A DNA stretch of 7,329 nt from Hyphomonadaceae bacterium (GTDB taxonomy: Bacteria; Pseudomonadota; Alphaproteobacteria; Caulobacterales; Aquidulcibacteraceae), in assembly GCA_003526465.1 (NCBI GenBank), contig DPWD01000291.1, forward strand, positions 423 through 7,751, in the 5' to 3' direction. The position numbers were made by a program, and so were the translations under genes. Shown one piece after another: positions 1 through 6,055 of the stretch. How positions within the stretch are numbered: position 1 is the stretch's first letter; every line of letters starts with the position of its first letter. The notes below the pieces were generated by a model that was given only the letters and a program-made list of their open reading frames with translations, made no database searches and was not told where the DNA came from.

Positions 1-31
1 GTGCGCCCTTTCATATTTGGACTCATCCCGA

Positions 32-150
32 GAGAACACCGCCGTCACCCCCTTCCGGCTCGCATACGCTCGCCACCTCCCCCGCCACGGGATCGCTTGC
101 GATCCCGCGATGTTCGTCCGCCGGCTGCGAAGCAGCCGGTGGGGGGGAGG
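32..150 (+). repeat. Structured intergenic repeat upstream of korA, with a possible three-way junction
   Basis: Bases 32-85 match 3341-3394 in the same orientation at 51 of 54 positions; I counted mismatches at 36, 53 and 66. The copy then continues into a nested palindrome. An outer 8-bp stem pairs 76-83 with 143-150. Inside it are two perfect hairpins: 88-96 with 99-107, and 121-128 with 132-139 (loop GAA). This could fold as a three-armed structure in RNA or single-stranded DNA. The short open frames across it are proline/arginine-rich and look spurious. Its placement outside genes and its second copy suggest a dispersed REP-like element. It has no T-run after the stem, so it is not a standard terminator. 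Confidence 0.75.
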
Positions 151-296
151 GACGCTAGTCTCGGCGCAGCGGAGCGCTCGCTCACCCACTAGCGCATCCC
201 TCTTCATTTGCTTGAACCGACCGGCTAAGCAGGAGCGCCCGCTGGCGGACCTCCGCCGCCACTCATTTCGACGGGCAGAAGGGGCCGCTCTTCGCA

Positions 297-2132
297 ATGC
301 CGAAGCCCATCGCCGCTACCAACGACTTTGTAGTCAAATTCGCCAACGTGAACGGGTCCGGATCGGCTTCCGCCAACGGACTTTTCGCCAAAGCCATTCT
401 GCGCATGGGCGTGCCGGTCGGCGCGCGCAATATATTCCCCTCTAACATTCAGGGTTTGCCGACCTGGTACGAGGTGCGCGTGAGCGAGGCCGGCTGGCTG
501 GGGCGGCGCGGCGGCGTCGATCTCATGGTGGCGATGAACCCGCAAACCTGGGACGCTGACGTGAAAGGCATCGAGCCCGGCGGCTATATCTTGTACGACA
601 GCTCCAAGCCGCTGCCGGCCTCCAAATTCCGCGACGACATCACGCTCATCGGCGCGCCGCTGACGGAGCTCATCGCGGCCGAGTTCATCAATCCGCGCGA
701 GCGGCAATTGTTCAAGAACATTTGCTATATCGGCGTCATCGCGCACTTGCTCGGTATCGAGCCCGATTTGGTCAAGCAATTGCTGACCGACGAGTTCAAG
801 GGCAAGGACAAGCTGATCCAGCCCAATTTCAAAGCCTTCGAACTTGGCCGCGCCTACACCGAAAACAACATCGCCCCGATCGGCCTGAAGCTGCGCCGCG
901 CCGACAAAGTGGGCGACCGCATCTTCGTCGAGGGCAACGAGGCCGCGGGGCTGGGCGCTGTCTATGGCGGCGCCACCTTCTGCGCCTGGTATCCGATCAC
1001 ACCGTCCACGTCGCTGGCCGAGGGCTTCGAGAAACATTGCCGCGCGCTGCGCAAGGATGGCGAAGGCAAGTCGCGCTACGCCATCGTGCAGGCCGAGGAT
1101 GAGATTGCCTCCATTGGAATGGTCATGGGCGCGGGCTGGGCGGGCTCGCGGGCGTTCACTTGCACTTCGGGCCCCGGCATTTCGCTGATGAACGAGTTCG
1201 TGGGCTTCTCTTACTACGCGGAAGTTCCCGCGGTGATTTTCGACGTGCAGCGCGGCGGGCCCTCGACCGGCATGCCCACGCGCACGCAGCAATCCGATCT
1301 GCTGCTGGCGGCGTACGCTTCGCACGGCGACACCAAGCATCCGATGCTGTTTCCCGCCAACCCGACCGAATGCTTCGAGTTCGGCGCGCAGGCCTTCGAC
1401 CTCGCGGATTTTTTCCAGACCACGGTGTTCGTGATGCTCGATCTCGATATCGGCATGCAGGAATGGCTGACCGCGCCGTTCAAATGGGACGAGAAGCGCC
1501 GGCTCAATCGCGGCAAGGTGCTGAGCTACGAACATCTGGAGCAGGGCGTGCCGTTTGGACGCTATCGCGACGTCGATGGCGACGCGGTTCCCTACCGCAC
1601 TTATCCGGGCACGCACCCGAGCAAGGGCGCCTACTTCACGCGCGGCTCCAGCCACGACAAGGACGCCCGCTACAGCGAGCGCGGCGAGGACTACACCGAA
1701 GGCATGGAGCGCCTGCTGCGCAAATGGCAGACCATGAAATCTCATGTGCCTGCGCCGATCCGCAAGAACGCCAACAAGCGCACCCCGGACGGGGTGATCT
1801 ATTTCGGCTCGACCGAGCCGGCGATGGACGAAGCGCTCGCCGCGTTTGAGGCGCGCGGGGTGCATCTCGATGCGTTGCGCGTGCGCGCCTTTCCTTTCCA
1901 GGACGAGGTGTTCGAGTTCATCCGCTCCCACGAGCAGGTGTTCGTGGTGGAGCAGAACCGCGACGCGCAATTGAAGTCGCTGCTGGTCAACGAAGGCGGC
2001 GTGCATCCCGCTCGCCTTGTCTCCGTGCTGCACTATGACGGCACGCCGATCACGGCGCGCTTCATCGTGCGCGACATCGCCGACAAGCTGAAGGCCGGCC
2101 AAGCCGCCGCGGCGCCGGAGAAAGTGAAATGA
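297..2132 (+). CDS. korA: 2-oxoacid:ferredoxin oxidoreductase, fused gamma-alpha subunit (KorA)
   Basis: The 611-residue product is the large subunit of a thiamine-diphosphate 2-oxoacid:acceptor oxidoreductase. With KorB it would oxidatively decarboxylate a 2-oxoacid, most likely 2-oxoglutarate to succinyl-CoA, and reduce ferredoxin in the cytoplasm. Residues about 10-190 are the gamma domain, starting with a glycine/serine-rich segment (NGSGSASANGLFAKAI) and IFPSNIQGLPTWYEVRV. The alpha domain follows, with the hallmark YPITPST at 232-238, QAEDEIASIGM near 265-275, and RGGPSTGMPTRTQQSD near 319-333. The C-terminal domain covers about 500-600. Length fits the fused gamma-alpha form of this family. 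The ATG at 297 has AGAAGGGG at 277-284. The stop overlaps korB by 4 nt, so the pair is one operon. Substrate choice cannot be fixed from sequence; 2-oxoglutarate is inferred from family resemblance, and another 2-oxoacid is possible. The reading frame is intact. Confidence 0.93.
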   Translation: MPKPIAATNDFVVKFANVNGSGSASANGLFAKAILRMGVPVGARNIFPSNIQGLPTWYEVRVSEAGWLGRRGGVDLMVAMNPQTWDADVKGIEPGGYILYDSSKPLPASKFRDDITLIGAPLTELIAAEFINPRERQLFKNICYIGVIAHLLGIEPDLVKQLLTDEFKGKDKLIQPNFKAFELGRAYTENNIAPIGLKLRRADKVGDRIFVEGNEAAGLGAVYGGATFCAWYPITPSTSLAEGFEKHCRALRKDGEGKSRYAIVQAEDEIASIGMVMGAGWAGSRAFTCTSGPGISLMNEFVGFSYYAEVPAVIFDVQRGGPSTGMPTRTQQSDLLLAAYASHGDTKHPMLFPANPTECFEFGAQAFDLADFFQTTVFVMLDLDIGMQEWLTAPFKWDEKRRLNRGKVLSYEHLEQGVPFGRYRDVDGDAVPYRTYPGTHPSKGAYFTRGSSHDKDARYSERGEDYTEGMERLLRKWQTMKSHVPAPIRKNANKRTPDGVIYFGSTEPAMDEALAAFEARGVHLDALRVRAFPFQDEVFEFIRSHEQVFVVEQNRDAQLKSLLVNEGGVHPARLVSVLHYDGTPITARFIVRDIADKLKAGQAAAAPEKVK

Positions 2133-3184
2133 CTTATCTCGCCAAGCCGCCGCTGCACCACCCGTCGCTGGAGAAGAACGCGCTCGGTTTCACCCGCCGC
2201 GACTATGAGGGTCGCATTTCCACGCTGTGCGCGGGCTGCGGCCACGACTCGATCAGCGCGGCCATCATCCAGGCTTGTTTCGAGATCGATCTCGCGCCGC
2301 ACCGGCTGGCCAAGTTTTCCGGCATCGGTTGCTCCTCGAAGACGCCGGATTATTTCGTCTCACCCGCGCACGGCTTCAACGCTGTGCATGGGCGCATGCC
2401 CTCGGTGCTCACCGGCGCAAACATCGCCGCCAAGGACCTGATCTATCTTGGCGTTTCCGGCGATGGCGACAGCGCCTCGATTGGGCTTGGCCAGTTCGCG
2501 CACGCGATGCGGCGCGGGGTCAACATGACGTATATCGTCGAGAACAACGGCGTGTACGGGCTCACCAAGGGTCAATTCTCGGCTACCTCGGACAAGGGCT
2601 CCAAAGCCAAAAAGGGCGCGGAGAACAAGGATAGCGCTATCGACCTGGTGATGCTCGCGCTGCAGCTTGGCGCGAGCTATGTCGGGCGCTCGTTCTCGGG
2701 CGACAAGGCGCAGCTCGTGCCGCTGATCAAAGGCGCGCTTTCGCACAAGGGAACTGCGTTTATCGATGTCATCAGCCCCTGCGTGGCGTTCAACAATCAC
2801 GTCGGCTCCACCAAGAGTTTCGACTATGTGCGCGCTCACAACGAAGCCGTGAACCGCATGGACGTGATCACCCCGCGCGCGCCGATCCGTGCGGACTACG
2901 AGCCGGGCGAACTGAAAGAGGTGCGCCAGCACGACGGCTCGATCCTGCGCTTCCGCAAACTCGAAGACGATTACGACCCCAGCCGGCGCAACGCAGCACT
3001 CGCCTATCTCGGGCGCAAGGCCATGGCGGGGGAAATCGTCACCGGGCTGCTTTATGTCGATCCGGACGCGCACGACCTGCACGATGCGCTCAACACGGTC
3101 GAGACCCCGCTCAACAAACTCACCGACGCCGATCTCGTGCCGCCCGTGAGCGCGCTAGAGAAAATCAACGCGGGGCTGCGGTAG
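2129..3184 (+). CDS. korB: 2-oxoacid:ferredoxin oxidoreductase, beta subunit (KorB)
   Basis: The 351-residue product is the catalytic beta subunit that binds thiamine diphosphate and one [4Fe-4S] cluster. The cluster ligands are visible: Cys34 and Cys37 (CAGCGH), Cys68 (GIGCSSKTP) and Cys218 (SPCVAFNNH). Their spacing follows that of archaeal 2-oxoacid:ferredoxin oxidoreductases. The thiamine-diphosphate and Mg2+ motif runs from GDGD at 111-114 to NN at 139-140, followed by GVYGLTKGQ. HGRMPSVLTGANIA near 87-100 is also typical. The C-terminal 100 residues, after about 250, are the usual less conserved tail. The start ATG lies inside the korA stop (ATGA), and GGAG at 2117-2120 sits 8 nt upstream, which supports translational coupling with equimolar subunits. 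No electron acceptor gene is visible next to it. All cofactor residues are present, so an active enzyme is expected. Confidence 0.93.
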   Translation: MTYLAKPPLHHPSLEKNALGFTRRDYEGRISTLCAGCGHDSISAAIIQACFEIDLAPHRLAKFSGIGCSSKTPDYFVSPAHGFNAVHGRMPSVLTGANIAAKDLIYLGVSGDGDSASIGLGQFAHAMRRGVNMTYIVENNGVYGLTKGQFSATSDKGSKAKKGAENKDSAIDLVMLALQLGASYVGRSFSGDKAQLVPLIKGALSHKGTAFIDVISPCVAFNNHVGSTKSFDYVRAHNEAVNRMDVITPRAPIRADYEPGELKEVRQHDGSILRFRKLEDDYDPSRRNAALAYLGRKAMAGEIVTGLLYVDPDAHDLHDALNTVETPLNKLTDADLVPPVSALEKINAGLR

Positions 3185-3256
3185 CGCCGCAGGTTTCGAA
3201 TTGAATCGCGGGCGGACCCACTACTCTCGCGGCAGGGCAATCACAGCACGATCGCT

Positions 3257-3407
3257 CCCCCTCCCCCTTGCGGGGAGGGGGCAGGGGGTGGGGGTTCGGC
3301 GCCGTGATCTGGGAGTTCGCGCTCGTACAGTTCATACTGGGAGAGCACCGCCGTCACCCCCCTCCGGCTCGCATGCGCTCGCCACCTCCCCCGCAAGGGG
3401 GGAGGTG
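3257..3407. repeat. Paired inverted hairpins downstream of korB (REP/BIME-like)
   Basis: Two 10-bp perfect stems lie 100 bp apart. The first pairs 3257-3266 with 3272-3281 around loop CTTGC. The second pairs 3383-3392 with 3398-3407 around loop GCAAG. The loops are reverse complements of each other, so the units are inverted copies. The right unit includes the 54-bp core (3341-3394) also found upstream of korA. The element sits between the converging korB and radC remnant. It may slow transcription or protect mRNA 3' ends, as REP elements do, but neither hairpin is followed by a T-run. Apart from it, 3185-3413 shows no gene. Confidence 0.75.
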
Positions 3408-3413
3408 CGCTTC

Positions 3414-3575
3414 TCACAACAACCCCAAGCTCTTAAAGCTTGCCGCGCCGTTGCGCCCTACCACGAGATGATCGTGCACCTTGACCGACACCGCCTGCGC
3501 GGCCGCGACGATTTCACGGGTGATGGCGATGTCGGCCGCGGAAGGTTTGGGATCGCCGGAGGGATGATTGTGCAG
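3414..3575 (-). pseudogene. radC: radC 3' remnant (JAB/MPN domain tail)
   Basis: The minus-strand frame encodes the last 52 residues of RadC. It begins at HNHPSGDPKPSAAD, passes through HDHLVVGRNG and ends ASFKSLGLL. RadC is normally somewhat over 200 residues, with an N-terminal helix-hairpin-helix region and a C-terminal metalloprotease-like JAB domain. Here the HxHx7SxxD metal motif survives, but everything upstream is missing, including the usual catalytic Glu. Residues encoded beyond 3575 (RETRFRKK) do not resemble RadC, and no other frame to 3737 carries the rest. The frame stays open to a GTG at 3606-3608, so a 64-residue peptide could be made, but I see no reason to think it works. 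The sharp end of homology is best explained by insertion of the element to the right. Confidence 0.88.
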
Positions 3576-3606
3576 CTTCTTTCGGAATCGCGTTTCGCGT
3601 TGATTC
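3556..3606. other. Candidate attachment site / element-chromosome junction
   Basis: RadC homology ends at the Leu-His codons at 3570-3575, which places the junction within or beside the HNHPSG codons. Just outside it, 3585-3592 (GAATCGCG) and 3596-3606 form an imperfect dyad with a 3-base bulge, a possible recombinase arm site. The integrase and the other junction are outside the window, so the exact core cannot be set from this side alone. The gene-free stretch 3607-3737 is visibly less GC-rich than its surroundings and holds no RNA gene or clear promoter that I can recognise. Confidence 0.5.
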
Positions 3607-3737
3607 ACTTGTGGAAACAGCCAATTTTTCGCAATTCGAGATGGCGGGCTAGGTATGGTAAGAGACCCTTCTCGCTACAATCACGATCATCACTGCTGAC
3701 ACACGTGCATTCACACTCAATCATACACGGACGAAAA

Positions 3738-4250
3738 ATGGAATGCCTGAATTGGCAGCGCGCGTGTGAGCGCGCGAGCGATGGCGTCGGCCGCATTCTT
3801 CGACATTTGAGGTTCGTGAAGCGAGTCTCAGGGCTCACGGATGCACGCGCCGCCTTGGTTTTCATGTTCCTGATTTTCGCGCCCAGCATCGCTTTTGCCG
3901 ATCCATGTGCAGCCCCGTTGCCGCAGCGCGCTGGCGAGAGCTTCACCGGCGTTGTTCGCTATGTCGGTGACGGAGACAGTCTTTGCGTAGGCGCCGACAA
4001 TGATCCAAGTCGTTGGGTCGAGGTTCGCCTGGTCGACTTTGACGCACCTGAGCTTGGCTCGTCTGAGGGGCCTCGATCAAAGGCGATGCTGGAGCAGCTC
4101 GCCCTCGGCAGGCAAGCCCGATGCGAAAGCCGTCGCGGCCGCAATGGGCGGGTGCGGTCCTATGATCGTGTGATCGCGGTTTGCCGCATTGGGGGGCGTT
4201 CGATTGGTGATTTGCTTCGAGAGGCCCACGCGCCGGTCGGAGGCAACTAA
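3738..4250 (+). CDS. Exported thermonuclease-family (SNase-like) protein
   Basis: The C-terminal 100 residues of this 170-residue protein form a staphylococcal-nuclease fold, a Ca2+-dependent DNA/RNA phosphodiesterase family. All expected active-site positions are present: Asp80 in DGDSL, Arg97, Asp102 and Glu105 in VRLVDFDAPE, and Arg144 in YDRVIA. They match nuclease Asp21, Arg35, Asp40, Glu43 and Arg87. A hydrophobic segment (38-54) ends in AFA before Asp55, a good signal-peptidase I site, so the mature enzyme should be periplasmic or secreted. The ATG at 3738 leaves a long n-region of nearly 40 residues. GTG at 3816 would give a more usual signal peptide, but its GAGG lies only 3 nt upstream, so I kept 3738 with low certainty. 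The frame is also open far upstream, across the radC remnant, without plausible coding. It converges with the next gene, 17 bp away. SNase-domain proteins occur on conjugative plasmids (ParB of RK2); the role here is unknown. Confidence 0.85.
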   Translation: MECLNWQRACERASDGVGRILRHLRFVKRVSGLTDARAALVFMFLIFAPSIAFADPCAAPLPQRAGESFTGVVRYVGDGDSLCVGADNDPSRWVEVRLVDFDAPELGSSEGPRSKAMLEQLALGRQARCESRRGRNGRVRSYDRVIAVCRIGGRSIGDLLREAHAPVGGN

Positions 4251-4267
4251 GCCAGCCGCCAGGACCG

Positions 4268-4495
4268 CTACGACGCTTTCGTGCAGACAACCGTGTTTTT
4301 GCTGTCCCACGCAATAAGTGCGGCTCGCCTATAGAGGACGGTCTTGCCGACTTTTTGATAGGTCGGCCCAATGCGCTGCGAGCGCCAATTGCGCAGTGTC
4401 CCAAGCGAGATCGTCCCCCGATAGCGGGCGATCACCTCCTCCTCAGTAAAGAAGTCATCCTCGGTCAATGCTGATGAAGAGGGGGCGCCGGTCAT
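4268..4495 (-). CDS. Small helix-turn-helix protein, excisionase/AlpA-like
   Basis: This 75-residue protein has one winged-helix DNA-binding domain of the MerR/excisionase type (helix_turn_helix_17). FFTEEEVIARY forms the first helix, SLGTLRNWRSQRIGPTYQKVG the recognition helix and turn, and TVLYRRAALIAW the wing and last helix. Proteins this small with this fold act as excisionases or transcription regulators on mobile elements. Its place as the minus-strand gene nearest the junction suits an excision role, but no integrase is adjacent. The ATG at 4495 was chosen because the domain starts soon after. An upstream in-frame GTG (4525) would add ten residues and abut the DnaA-box sequence. No strong Shine-Dalgarno is seen. 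The direct repeats at 4558-4597 lie 63-102 nt upstream and could be its operator. Confidence 0.75.
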   Translation of the reverse strand: MTGAPSSSALTEDDFFTEEEVIARYRGTISLGTLRNWRSQRIGPTYQKVGKTVLYRRAALIAWDSKNTVVCTKAS

Positions 4496-4525
4496 GGTCG
4501 GTCCCGGTTTCTCCGCTTTGTTCAC

Positions 4526-4534
4526 TGTGGATAA
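4526..4534 (-). promoter_or_regulatory. Perfect DnaA box (TTATCCACA)
   Basis: The minus strand reads TTATCCACA, the strict consensus 9-mer for DnaA binding. It lies in the non-coding gap between two winged-helix genes and 24 bp from three direct repeats. A single box can arise by chance, roughly a one-in-twenty event for a window this size if base composition were even. The weight comes from its position. Confidence 0.55.
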
Positions 4535-4545
4535 GTATTGGGGCC

Positions 4546-4602
4546 CCGGAGCGGTCCGGAAACAAACCCTGGATGCGGGAAACAAACGGAAACAACTTTC
4601 CG
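4546..4602. repeat. Iteron-like direct repeats with flanking dyads; candidate origin or operator
   Basis: Three copies of GGAAACAAAC/T start at 4558, 4578 and 4588. The first two are identical over 10 bp and the third differs only in its last two bases. Spacings of 20 and 10 bp put all three on nearly the same face of the helix. A dyad CCGGA-GCGG-TCCGG (4546-4559) touches the first repeat, and the third is part of CGGAAA-CAAC-TTTCCG (4587-4602). Nearby GGGGCCCC (4540-4547) is also palindromic. In-phase repeats with a DnaA box resemble iteron origins. An operator for the neighbouring winged-helix proteins is equally compatible. The rest of the gap, 4603-4779, shows no gene or further clear structure. 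Confidence 0.6.
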
Positions 4603-4779
4603 GCGCCCAACTTAAGGAAAGTGGGGCGATCTCGTCCGACTTAGGCTGATGCACGCCACGCTGGCAATCATGGCCGGCCGCCGCGAGGGCAAGCGAGAGC
4701 GCCAGTAATTGTGAACGTCAACAGAGACCGGGAAATAAGAGGCAACGCCGTCCAACGCGAAAAGCGGACGAGTGGATTG

Positions 4780-5178
4780 TCACGAACTCGGCTCCGTGGA
4801 TTGCCGCCGCCGTTCGACCACCCACAGATCCAAGTCGACGGGATCGTACCGCACGGCGCGATCCGTTGACTTGATAAACCTCGGGCCCACGCCTCGGCTT
4901 CGCATCTTATCGAGCGTTGACTTGGAGAGACCGAGCCTCGCCGCCGCCTGGCGCACATCGAGAAGTGCGCCTGCCGGTGACGTCTCGGCCGACGAGGGAG
5001 ATCGCGCCACGGGCGCCTTCCGACCCTTCGGTATTATCTGAACCGCTGCCACGGGTTTGCGAGGCGTTGTTGATCGTAAAGGCGCGGGCTTCGCCGGTGC
5101 TGGGGCGTCGCTGAACAGCTCCATTTGATTGACGGGTATGCCCTGCCGCGCACGGCGAGATTTCCTGGCGCGCTTCAC
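4780..5178 (-). CDS. Helix-turn-helix protein with basic N-terminal tail and QMELF motif
   Basis: This 132-residue protein has two parts. Residues 1-70 look disordered, rich in Arg, Lys, Pro and Ala, with a basic start (KRARKSRRAR) and the peptide QMELF at 18-22. Residues about 71-125 form a winged-helix domain of the AlpA/excisionase type, with LLDVRQAAARLGLSKSTLDKMRSRG as its helix-turn-helix and FIKSTDRAVRYDPVDLDLWV as the wing and closing helix. QMELF fits the beta-sliding-clamp consensus Qxx(L/M)F-type, which would link the protein to the replisome; this is inference. The start is GTG at 5178 with GGAGG (5186-5190) 7 nt upstream, and it overlaps the stop of the preceding gene as GTGA, so the two are translationally coupled. 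The gene-free 284 bp after its stop holds the DnaA box and direct repeats. Function is unknown beyond DNA binding. Confidence 0.78.
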   Translation of the reverse strand: MKRARKSRRARQGIPVNQMELFSDAPAPAKPAPLRSTTPRKPVAAVQIIPKGRKAPVARSPSSAETSPAGALLDVRQAAARLGLSKSTLDKMRSRGVGPRFIKSTDRAVRYDPVDLDLWVVERRRQSTEPSS

Positions 5179-5414
5179 AACGCAGCCTCCGTCCTGGCTA
5201 TAAGCAATCGCGCCTCAGCGGTGGAGGTCGCCACGCGAGCGTTGATGAAAGCGACAACGTCGCGATAGCGGTACTTAATCGCCTTGGCGCCGAGCTTGAC
5301 GAAGGGAAGGTCGACGCGGCCGTTTTCACGCCACTTCTCAAGCGTCGTCGTCTTGACGTCGAGCAGAACGGCGACATCGGATGGCGAGAGGAGCCTGTTT
5401 TCATCGTCAAGCAT
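5175..5414 (-). CDS. Small helix-turn-helix protein, excisionase-like
   Basis: The 79-residue product is a single winged-helix domain. LLSPSDVAVLLDVKTTTLEKWRENG is the helix-turn-helix, followed by the wing FVKLGAKAIKYRYRDVVAFI. The overall pattern, with a Y/W-containing turn and an aromatic residue in the last helix, matches the helix_turn_helix_17 group. The ATG at 5414 has GGAG (5421-5424) 6 nt upstream; a longer upstream reading is possible but would run back into the transglycosylase gene. It lies 11 bp after that gene and overlaps the next by 4 nt, so it is expressed with the transfer operon. Likely roles are transcription regulator or recombination directionality factor. It is only distantly similar to the other two winged-helix proteins here. 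Confidence 0.77.
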   Translation of the reverse strand: MLDDENRLLSPSDVAVLLDVKTTTLEKWRENGRVDLPFVKLGAKAIKYRYRDVVAFINARVATSTAEARLLIARTEAAL

Positions 5415-5425
5415 GGGCGGCTCCG

Positions 5426-6055
5426 TCAGGGCGTTCGCGCAATTAGAATAGGGCTGTGCTCGGCGCGCGCTGCGGGCGGCGTATCCTCGCGGCATTCGCC
5501 AACGCTCCGGACATTGCGCCCGGCGGTGAGGTCGAGGAAGCATTCGACGACATCGCGGACATAGCCTTCAGTCTCGGGAACGGCGGGGACACGGCCCAAG
5601 CGATCGACGCGGCCGGGACCTGCATTGTAGGCCGCGAGCGCCAGACGCACGTCGCGATAGCGCTCCAGCATGCTAGCGATGTAGGCGCCACCGCCGGCGA
5701 CATTCTGTTCAGGGTCGAAGGGGTCATCGACGCCGAGATCGCGCGCCGTGCCCGGCATGAGCTGGGCCAACCCTTGCGCGCCGGCGGCGGACACAGCGTC
5801 GGGGCGATAGGCACTTTCCACGATCAGAATTGCGTGCAGCAGATTGGGATCGAGATTGTGGTCACTCGCGACGCGCCGCACGATCGCATCGAATGGTTGC
5901 TCAGAAGGCCGCGCTTCAGCGCGTGCAGGCGCGTGCGCTTCCTCGACCAAGCCCGCGAACAGGCCGCCGCCCGAGCCTCGCCAATCCGCTGACTGCGCGA
6001 AAGCAGGTGATGCGGCCACGTTCGCCGCAAGCAGCAAGGCAAGCGCTCTCACCAC
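5426..6055 (-). CDS. VirB1-like lytic transglycosylase of the transfer apparatus
   Basis: This 209-residue exported protein carries a soluble-lytic-transglycosylase domain, which cleaves the glycan strands of peptidoglycan so that a secretion channel can be assembled. A signal peptide spans 1-20 and ends in AFA before Gln21. The catalytic glutamate is Glu80 in ILIVESAYRPDAVS, followed by GAQGLAQLMPGTA (92-104), AYNAGPGRV (142-150) and ETEGYV (161-166), the usual order of motifs. Residues 21-55 are a linker and 175-209 a tail with Cys171 and Cys188. The start is one of two adjacent GTG codons (6055 or 6052). GGAG at 6065-6068 is 9 nt before the first. It overlaps the traF stop, so the two are coupled. 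Position beside TraF and TrbI supports a role in conjugation rather than general wall turnover. Confidence 0.88.
   Translation of the reverse strand: MVRALALLLAANVAASPAFAQSADWRGSGGGLFAGLVEEAHAPARAEARPSEQPFDAIVRRVASDHNLDPNLLHAILIVESAYRPDAVSAAGAQGLAQLMPGTARDLGVDDPFDPEQNVAGGGAYIASMLERYRDVRLALAAYNAGPGRVDRLGRVPAVPETEGYVRDVVECFLDLTAGRNVRSVGECREDTPPAARAEHSPILIARTP

Noticed and set aside
1..192. Open frame giving a proline/arginine-rich 63-residue peptide
   Set aside because: It runs through the structured repeat. The same kind of peptide appears at the second copy (3268-3471), so it reflects repeat composition, not a gene.
225..2102. A 625-codon open frame on the minus strand opposite korA
   Set aside because: It is the antisense shadow of a well-supported gene in high-GC DNA. 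Its product is low-complexity, rich in Arg, Ala and His, with no recognisable motif.
3257..3281. Intrinsic terminator for korAB
   Set aside because: The stem is strong but is followed by a G-rich tract, not a run of T, on the relevant strand.
3467..3482. Near-copy (14 of 16 bases) of the junction sequence 3563-3578 inside the radC remnant
   Set aside because: It arises from similar codons for VHDH and LHNH in radC. It is too short and imperfect to be called a second attachment site.
3201..3737. Longer N-terminus for the nuclease, starting near 3201
   Set aside because: It would cross the hairpin repeat, the radC remnant and the junction, and would bury the signal peptide in the middle of the protein.
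3605..3946. Minus-strand frame of 113 codons next to the radC remnant
   Set aside because: It is antisense to the nuclease, shows no similarity to the missing part of RadC, and has no family motif.
4696..4721. Possible minus-strand promoter with TTGACG at 4721-4716
   Set aside because: No acceptable -10 hexamer follows at 16-18 bp, so one hexamer alone does not support a promoter.
4668..4958. Minus-strand frame of 96 codons overlapping the gap and the 4780-5178 gene
   Set aside because: It overlaps the winged-helix gene in another frame and its product has no recognisable domain.
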